DNA from: Neopestalotiopsis rosae
Lineage: Eukaryota > Ascomycota > Sordariomycetes > Amphisphaeriales > Sporocadaceae
Direction: 5' to 3'
Assembly: GCA_023078685.1 (NCBI GenBank)
Contig: JALGAS010000003.1
Coordinates: 434,001 to 498,000 of the forward strand
Length of the DNA stretch: 64,000 bases
The translations under genes and the position numbers were made by a program. Shown here piece by piece: positions 58,566 to 64,000 of the stretch. How positions within the stretch are numbered: the first letter of the stretch is position 1; each line of letters starts with the position of its first letter. The notes under the pieces were generated by a model that saw nothing but the letters and a program-made list of their open reading frames with translations, was not told the origin of the DNA and did not search any database.

Positions 58566-59657
58566 AGCTCTTTCTCCCATACCCACTTAGACCTTGAGAG
58601 AGCAGATGATCTTGTTCCTCCTCCCATGCGTCTTAACAGACTTGGCATTTAAAAAAAGTCATTTCGATTATTTCCTTGTCATTTGTTCGGCGGAGCCAAT
58701 GCTTCCAGTGTTTATTAGTCATAGAATACGTATATACAAAATTTAAAACTTGGCCAGTTTAAAAAAAAACATCAGTACTTCTGAATCGGGGCACATGAAA
58801 GCTACTATGTCGCAAGGAAGACTCCAGGCAAAATTGATTGAATCATCCCAGCATTCCTTCATCTAGAACATTGTACACCCAACCTTCGGAACGCTGGTAG
58901 TTTGATTATGCATCATTGCCCCACCGGGAGGTATTAACCCAACAAGAAATAGCTATTCAGGCATTGCTTGCCCCCATGTCGTTTCCAGAGGGCAACAAGC
59001 TTTTAAGCATGACGCGCGGCAAGCAACCCCTTAGTAGGGTGGATCACTTTGGTCGATCGCCCTACAACGAATTAAAGCCCCAGCGGCGCTTTTAAAGGTC
59101 CGTCGGAAGATTTCGTCATTGATGGATAGAGTGTCGTCTCTCAGAGCAGCATACATGTACGGCTGCAGGAAATAGGTTTTCCTTGAGCACAGATGAGTAC
59201 ATCTTGGTCGGCGAGGCCGTCATGGGATGTACGAATAGAGCTTTGTTTGGAGCTGGATTGTATATCAAACTGGGTCTAGCTGCGCCGTCCAATACCTGAA
59301 CAGAGACGTCTTATTGGTCAGATTATTGCGATGCGCCATAACGCTGTGGCTTGAGCGCCACAGTCAGTAAAAACCATATATCTGTCTGGAAATGGGACCC
59401 AAGTATCTTCTTTTGCGACGACAGCTTGCTCAGGGGGTGGTTTTGTTGCGACAGTAGAGTCGTTTGTGCGGCTTAATGATGGACTTTGAAGTCTATTGAT
59501 AGCGTCGTGCTGGACCGATCCAAGACAAGGTCGCCCCACGATGCCCAGTTAAACAGTTCGCCCAACTTTCAGTCCAGCTGACTATGCACACTTTGGCGGT
59601 GCGGTTACGATTTACGGGAATATCAATCTGAGGGCCTCCAAAAAATCACATCGCACC
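58566..59657. other. Intergenic, no gene seen
   Basis: About 1.1 kb between two plus-strand genes, containing the dioxygenase 3' end and the SET-MYND promoter. No coding, RNA or repeat feature recognised. Confidence 0.5.
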
Positions 59658-61533
59658 ATGGAAATACCACGGGGTCTCGAATTGACGGGCTCCGTCACGG
59701 CATCGCCGCGCGGCCGCGATCTCAAGGCGACCCGGTCTTTTCACCCCGGCGAGCTTATTGCGCCCTTCGACGGCCCGGCTCTCGCGCTGCCCGACTCCCC
59801 GACGCTGCATCTGACCTGCTCGTACTGCCTGCGCATAGACGTCAACGTGCGGGCCTGCACGGGCTGCGGCGGCGCGTACTACTGCTCCAAGCCGTGCCAG
59901 CGCGCCGACTGGGCGCTGGCGCACAAGCGCGGCGAGTGCAAGGCCTTTCAAAAGGTCCGCACTGATGCTGACGGCGGCGGCAGCAGTCATAAGGGCGGCC
60001 GGGTACTACCGACGCCCGTGAGGGCCTTGATCCAGATGCTGGTACGACCCGACCTGGCGACGGCGCGGGCGGAGCTGGGAAGGCTCGTCGAGCAGTGGGA
60101 TCCCAGCCGGGACACCTCCCCTGATGAGTACGATGACATGAAGCTCCAGGCCATGGCGGCGCTCAAGTATTTGGACTTGGACATGACGCCGGCGCGTTTA
60201 GGCGAGGCAATTGCCATACTATTCATGGTGCGTGGAAAATTCCTCTTTTATCTCTTTTTCCTCGCTATATTCCTGCAAAATGTCTTGTATATATGGCAGA
60301 AAGGTATACTAAAAATCATTTTCTCGCTCTAGTTGAAGATCAACTCGTTCAACAGAAAAGACGAGGATGTTGGTGATACGGGCATATTCTTGCATCCGGC
60401 ATTATCCATGCTCAATCACTCCTGCCTGCCAAACGCCTTTGTACAGTTCCATGGAAGACAGGCGATCTTGCGCGCCAACAAGGCAATCAAGCAAGGCGAA
60501 GAAGTGGAGATCTCGTATATAGGTGAGTACACACATGTCACCATTGTTGCGGAACTAATTCATGTATGCGTGAACTAACCCACGTTCTCGAACAGATTGT
60601 AACCTGCACAAGTCCAATAGAATCAAGGCCTTGAAAGAGAGGTGGCGGTTCGATTGTTTTTGCCCTAGGTGCGAGAATGATCTAGACGTCTACCAGACTG
60701 CCCGGAGCTATCCTCACCTAGACCTCAACGCCGTCAGCCTCAACCCAGATTTCACTCTGTCGGTGCCCACACCCTCCACCACGGTCTCGAGCATCGAGGC
60801 GCAGGTCGACGACATTTACTCGGCGTGCTCCGCGCCGATCAGTACGGACTCTCCTTCCCTCTACGCGGCCGCTCTCCGCCGCCGCTGGCAGCTCTGCCAG
60901 CCCCTCCGCGCCGCCGGCCTCTACGCCGTCGAGCCCCTGCCGCAGACCCTGGGCCAGGCCACCATCCACCTCGGCGAGCAGCGCGAGGACTACCCGGCCA
61001 GCCTGGCCGTCAGCTGCTTTGCCGTCCTGCACTGCGACCCCGTCCGGAGCCCCATGCCGTTTGGCGGCGCGCGCGTCAAGGGCCTGCAGCTCCTGGCCAA
61101 CCTGCTGAGCCAGACGGCGCCGCTGTCGGGCTCTTCGCGTGTCTCGGTCACTGACAACTCGCTTCGGGGCAGACTCCTACGCGCCCTGAGCAACATGGAC
61201 CAGGCCACTATGGCCCAGGCGGTCCTGGCCGTGGCCGTACACTGGGCGCCGCGGGCGCACTCGGAGGCGTGGCCCATTTACCTTGAGGCCCGGGACCAGC
61301 TCCGGGACCTCGAGGCCCTGCGCGGGCGGGACAAGGAGAGACGCCTGATCCAGCGCTGGGTCGAGGACCCCACGGGTGATGACGACGACAACCGCGAGGC
61401 GGCCATGTTCTTTGACTACGCCGTGCTCAAGCCCGTGCAGGAGCTCGCGGGATTTGCGCTCGAGATTATGGATGCAGAGTTTGGCGGCCCCTCGGACAGG
61501 GCTTTGTTGCCACGCATTAATGTCACTTTTTGA
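59658..61533 (+). CDS. SET and MYND domain protein (SMYD-like)
   Basis: Three exons, 59658-60227, 60333-60522 and 60596-61533, give 565 residues. SMYD proteins are lysine methyltransferases with a MYND zinc finger inserted in a split SET domain. The N-terminal SET part (GRDLKATRSFHPGELI) is followed by the MYND finger at 54-94: CSYC, CTGC, CSKPC, and H89/C94. The second SET part (exon 2) has the catalytic NHSC at about 218-221 in LSMLNHSCLPNAFVQF, then AIKQGEEVEISYID. The post-SET cysteines are CFCPRC (274-279). The rest is an alpha-helical C-terminal region as in animal SMYDs. Introns have GTGCGT and GTGAGT donors and TCTAG and AACAG acceptors; each keeps the frame and rebuilds a conserved segment. 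The substrate, histone or not, is unknown. It converges with the coiled-coil gene, only 154 bases between stops. Confidence 0.88.
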
Positions 61534-61687
61534 CAGTGTGCATATTCCAAAATGAAAACTGAAAGAGGCTTGATGATCTCTCACACTTGATCTGGAACTG
61601 CCATTACCTACTAAATCACGCACAACAATGATGCCATGTTCCGGGGTTTCATTTAGTATGTATTTCAATAAATTATGTACTAGGAAT

Positions 61688-63946
61688 CTATAAGTTGTTC
61701 AAGTGAAGGGGTAATTCATCCTCGTCCAATGGTTTCTTGAGGCTACGCCTCGCAGGCCGCTTATTGACTTTTCCTGCGTGGCTTCGATCTGGCTGTAGCA
61801 ATGAGGATCTGACATCAAATTCCGACTGAATCGTCCGTCGCGGGGGCGAAGGCCGAGACATTTCTGTGCTCTTTGGCGAATGTATCAGACTGGCCCTTTT
61901 GTGGGAATCCCCTCTCCTCGGGGTCGTCGGTCTGGCCTTATCGTCGCCTCCGTGAACGAGACTTGTCCGCTTGCGAGATTCTGCCCTCTTTGGTGTCGTC
62001 GGTCTATCTCTACTGTCGTTTGCATGAGTCATACTCGTTCGTTTGTTACGAGAAGAATCCCTCCGCGGTGTGATCGGTCTCTCTGGAAACTCTCCAATGA
62101 CGGGCGAGGTCAAGCTTGCGCGCTGGTACAAGTTTCTGTCTCCATTCTCGCCGTTTGCCTGGGGGACCGTCAAACTTGTCCGTTTGCGAGTGTCTCTGTC
62201 GCCATTGTCGCTGCTTGCGTAGGAGATGAAGCTGGACCGCTTTCGAGTGTCTCTATCTTCGTTTTCACTACTTCCATGGTGTGAAACGTAACTGGTTCGC
62301 TTGCGAGAGTCCCTTCTTCTTGGAGAAATTGGTCTATCCCCATTTTCGCTCCCGTGAATCAGCACAGTCGATGCCGCATCGCTGGTTCCTGCAAAGGAGC
62401 CAGCCTCCAAGTCCTGCATTCGACTTCTCAGGAACTGAACTTCCAGCTGTACGGAGCGAATCTGGTCTACCCGAACAGTGATATCGCTCATATTCCTAGC
62501 TAGTGATTCAAAGTCGTCCGGCATTACAATCGGCTCGGTGGCTCTCCGCTCCTTATCTTGTGCAATGGTCTTTTTCAGTTCCTCTAATTCGTTCTTCAAA
62601 GTCGACATGTCCTTGGCATATTCTTGAGCTTCTCGTCTGTCTTCTTTTCGGTCTTGTTCTGCCTTTTCTAGCTTCTCCCGGAGATCCTTGAGTTCTTGTT
62701 GCGCATTGGCCAAGTCTATCTTGATGGCAGTGTTTTCTTTTCGCAAGTCGTCATTTGTTTTCTGATATGATTGTTTTGTTATATCCGCTGCTTCAGAGAG
62801 GCTTTCTTTGACCGTGGATAGTTCTTGTCTGAGTTCGTCATTGAATTTGTTCACATTTTGTGTCGACTCCGTCCGAAGAGCAGAAATCGCCTCGTTGACT
62901 GCAGTCAAGTCATTTTTGAACCCCGCCTTATGCCCGTCAATTGATGAAGACATTTTTCGATGTAATGCTGCCGTGGCTTTCTTGGCTGCGTCGACATCTC
63001 TGCGGAGGTCCTCATTATGGCTTTCCATCGTTTCCAAACTCTTCAAGGTATCTTCCCGGACATCTGATAGGGAGATCTTGAGCGTGGCAATCTCTTCTCG
63101 AAATTTCTCGCTGAAGCTGTCCAGGGATTGCATATTTTGGTCGCGGAATGAGGCCAATGTCTTTTCGACTGCCAAAATATCGTCACGGGACGCTTGGCCG
63201 TTGTTTTCAAGCGATTGCGAGGTGTCATGTTGAACAGCGGCCAGCGCTTTCCTTGCTTCGGCAATCTCTTTCTCAAAGTCTGCGTGGTATCTTTCCAGAG
63301 ACCGTGAAGTCGTGCGAATTTCCTCCTGTATATCAGAAGAGTTTATGGCGGTGATGCTCCTCTGTTCTCGAAGTTCTGCTCTGAGTCGGTCGATGTCTTT
63401 TGACATTTCCTGGTCTGTTATGGATACTGACTGGACTTGTTCTCGGAACTCCTTGCCATATTGCTGTAAGGAATCCGATAGACCCTTCAGAGAAGCGCTC
63501 ATGAGGTCATTGGCCTTTTCAACACGCCCTTCGACCTTGATGAGCCTGGCATCATCCAATGCCAAGCGCTCGATATCGTCGATTTTGGTGGCATATGAAT
63601 CCAGCTTGGCGTTGACGCCTTCAAACTGAGAGCCCTGACCGACGAGGCTATTCTCAAGAGCTTGCATGGTCTGCCTCAGCTTTTCCACCTCTCGCTCCAC
63701 CCGCGACACCACCCCATCGACCACGACTGTCCATTTTTGTGACGAAGGAGCCTCGGGTCTCATAAAGAGGTAATTATAGCTCTTGGCATTTGCATCATAA
63801 CCGATCGTGGGACTTGCCACGGTTTCCTTGGCTTTGGAAAACTGCTTGGGAACGACGGTGCCAGTGTGCGAGAGCGCAAGACAAGCGCTGGAGCAAGATA
63901 CTGGGGAGCTCACGACGGATGGGTTCAGAAGATCCAGGAGAACCAT
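61688..63946 (-). CDS. Long coiled-coil protein with basic C-terminal repeats
   Basis: Intronless, 752 residues from the ATG at 63946; the start is near the window edge but complete. After a short N-terminal part (with YDANAKSYNYLFMRPEAPSS), residues ~75-490 are almost continuous coiled coil with heptads (VEREVEKLRQTMQALENSLV and many Glu/Lys/Leu repeats). There is no signal peptide or membrane segment. The C-terminal ~230 residues are disordered and contain about nine units around Arg-Lys-Arg-(Thr/Ser)-Ser (for example DTRKRSSFISY, ESRKRTSLVHG, DSHKRASLIHS) alternating with RPTTPRR-like segments. These are basic patches followed by Ser/Thr, good candidates for basophilic-kinase phosphorylation. 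No family is recognised; a structural or cytoskeleton/septum-associated role is possible but not shown. Confidence 0.75.
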   Translation of the reverse strand: MVLLDLLNPSVVSSPVSCSSACLALSHTGTVVPKQFSKAKETVASPTIGYDANAKSYNYLFMRPEAPSSQKWTVVVDGVVSRVEREVEKLRQTMQALENSLVGQGSQFEGVNAKLDSYATKIDDIERLALDDARLIKVEGRVEKANDLMSASLKGLSDSLQQYGKEFREQVQSVSITDQEMSKDIDRLRAELREQRSITAINSSDIQEEIRTTSRSLERYHADFEKEIAEARKALAAVQHDTSQSLENNGQASRDDILAVEKTLASFRDQNMQSLDSFSEKFREEIATLKISLSDVREDTLKSLETMESHNEDLRRDVDAAKKATAALHRKMSSSIDGHKAGFKNDLTAVNEAISALRTESTQNVNKFNDELRQELSTVKESLSEAADITKQSYQKTNDDLRKENTAIKIDLANAQQELKDLREKLEKAEQDRKEDRREAQEYAKDMSTLKNELEELKKTIAQDKERRATEPIVMPDDFESLARNMSDITVRVDQIRSVQLEVQFLRSRMQDLEAGSFAGTSDAASTVLIHGSENGDRPISPRRRDSRKRTSYVSHHGSSENEDRDTRKRSSFISYASSDNGDRDTRKRTSLTVPQANGENGDRNLYQRASLTSPVIGEFPERPITPRRDSSRNKRTSMTHANDSRDRPTTPKRAESRKRTSLVHGGDDKARPTTPRRGDSHKRASLIHSPKSTEMSRPSPPRRTIQSEFDVRSSLLQPDRSHAGKVNKRPARRSLKKPLDEDELPLHLNNL
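61860..62350 (-). repeat. RKRTS / RPTTPRR coding repeats
   Basis: About nine degenerate units of 15-20 codons in the C-terminal tail of the coiled-coil protein. Each has a basic core (RKR, HKR or NKR) followed by Thr/Ser-Ser. The repeats have diverged in DNA, so the pattern is maintained at protein level. Confidence 0.8.
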
Positions 63947-64000
63947 GATGTGTTGCGCAGCAAGCGGCGAGAGCGCAGCGCAGAGGCTCTTATGTGATCA

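Noticed and set aside
57762..58586. Minus-strand open frame opposite the dioxygenase gene
   Set aside because: Shadow of a GC3-rich gene; Val/Gly-rich with no motif.

Overview
This is nuclear DNA of a filamentous ascomycete (Pezizomycotina). The protein set suggests Sordariomycetes, probably Hypocreales, but the species cannot be named from the sequence. The evidence is many short introns (52-110 nt) with GT..AG ends and CTAAC/CTGAC branch-like motifs, single genes rather than operons, C2H2 and SET-MYND regulators, SUN and CRH-type wall proteins, and AT-rich tracts beside broken retroelement sequence. Gene models were spliced by eye from reading frame, splice motifs and family conservation. 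No convincing tRNA, rRNA or CRISPR was seen.

Layout. 0-6 kb: two minus-strand genes for a disordered protein and a single-pass membrane glycoprotein. 7.5-12.4 kb: housekeeping genes, namely SIL1 (ER chaperone exchange factor ending in KDEL), a complex I subunit divergent from it, and ribosomal protein uS19/RPS15. 13.7-15.7 kb: a C2H2 regulator. After a gene-poor 5 kb comes a CRH-like GH16 membrane protein (20.7-22.8 kb) with a degenerate catalytic motif and a repeat-rich cytoplasmic tail. A further 6.8 kb is gene-poor up to the SUN-family wall protein (29.6-31.0 kb). 32.2-34.0 kb: an FMP42-like MFS transporter. 36.5-41.4 kb: a HOS2-type histone deacetylase and an ING/PHD protein transcribed divergently. 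41.9-44.0 kb: UTP-glucose-1-phosphate uridylyltransferase. 47.9-51.2 kb: a DUF3605 protein, a dihydroneopterin aldolase-like protein and a GNAT acetyltransferase.

51.4-53.7 kb is an accessory island: inverted copies of a Ty3/gypsy RNase H fragment, a near-perfect 81-nt palindrome, a C2H2 pseudogene, a broken exonuclease-like fragment and an AT-rich tract. Just beyond it are a secreted tyrosinase (minus) and a secreted intradiol ring-cleavage dioxygenase (plus), a divergent pair that could act in turn on phenols. The window ends with a SET-MYND protein and a long coiled-coil protein.

Functional themes are cell-wall assembly (UDP-glucose supply, SUN protein, GH16-like protein), chromatin control (HOS2, ING, SET-MYND), secretion and ER folding (SIL1), and extracellular phenol oxidation. 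The most unusual items are the catalytically altered GH16-like membrane protein with its tail repeats, the tyrosinase/dioxygenase pair beside transposon debris, the fold-back retroelement, and two apparent GC-AG introns.
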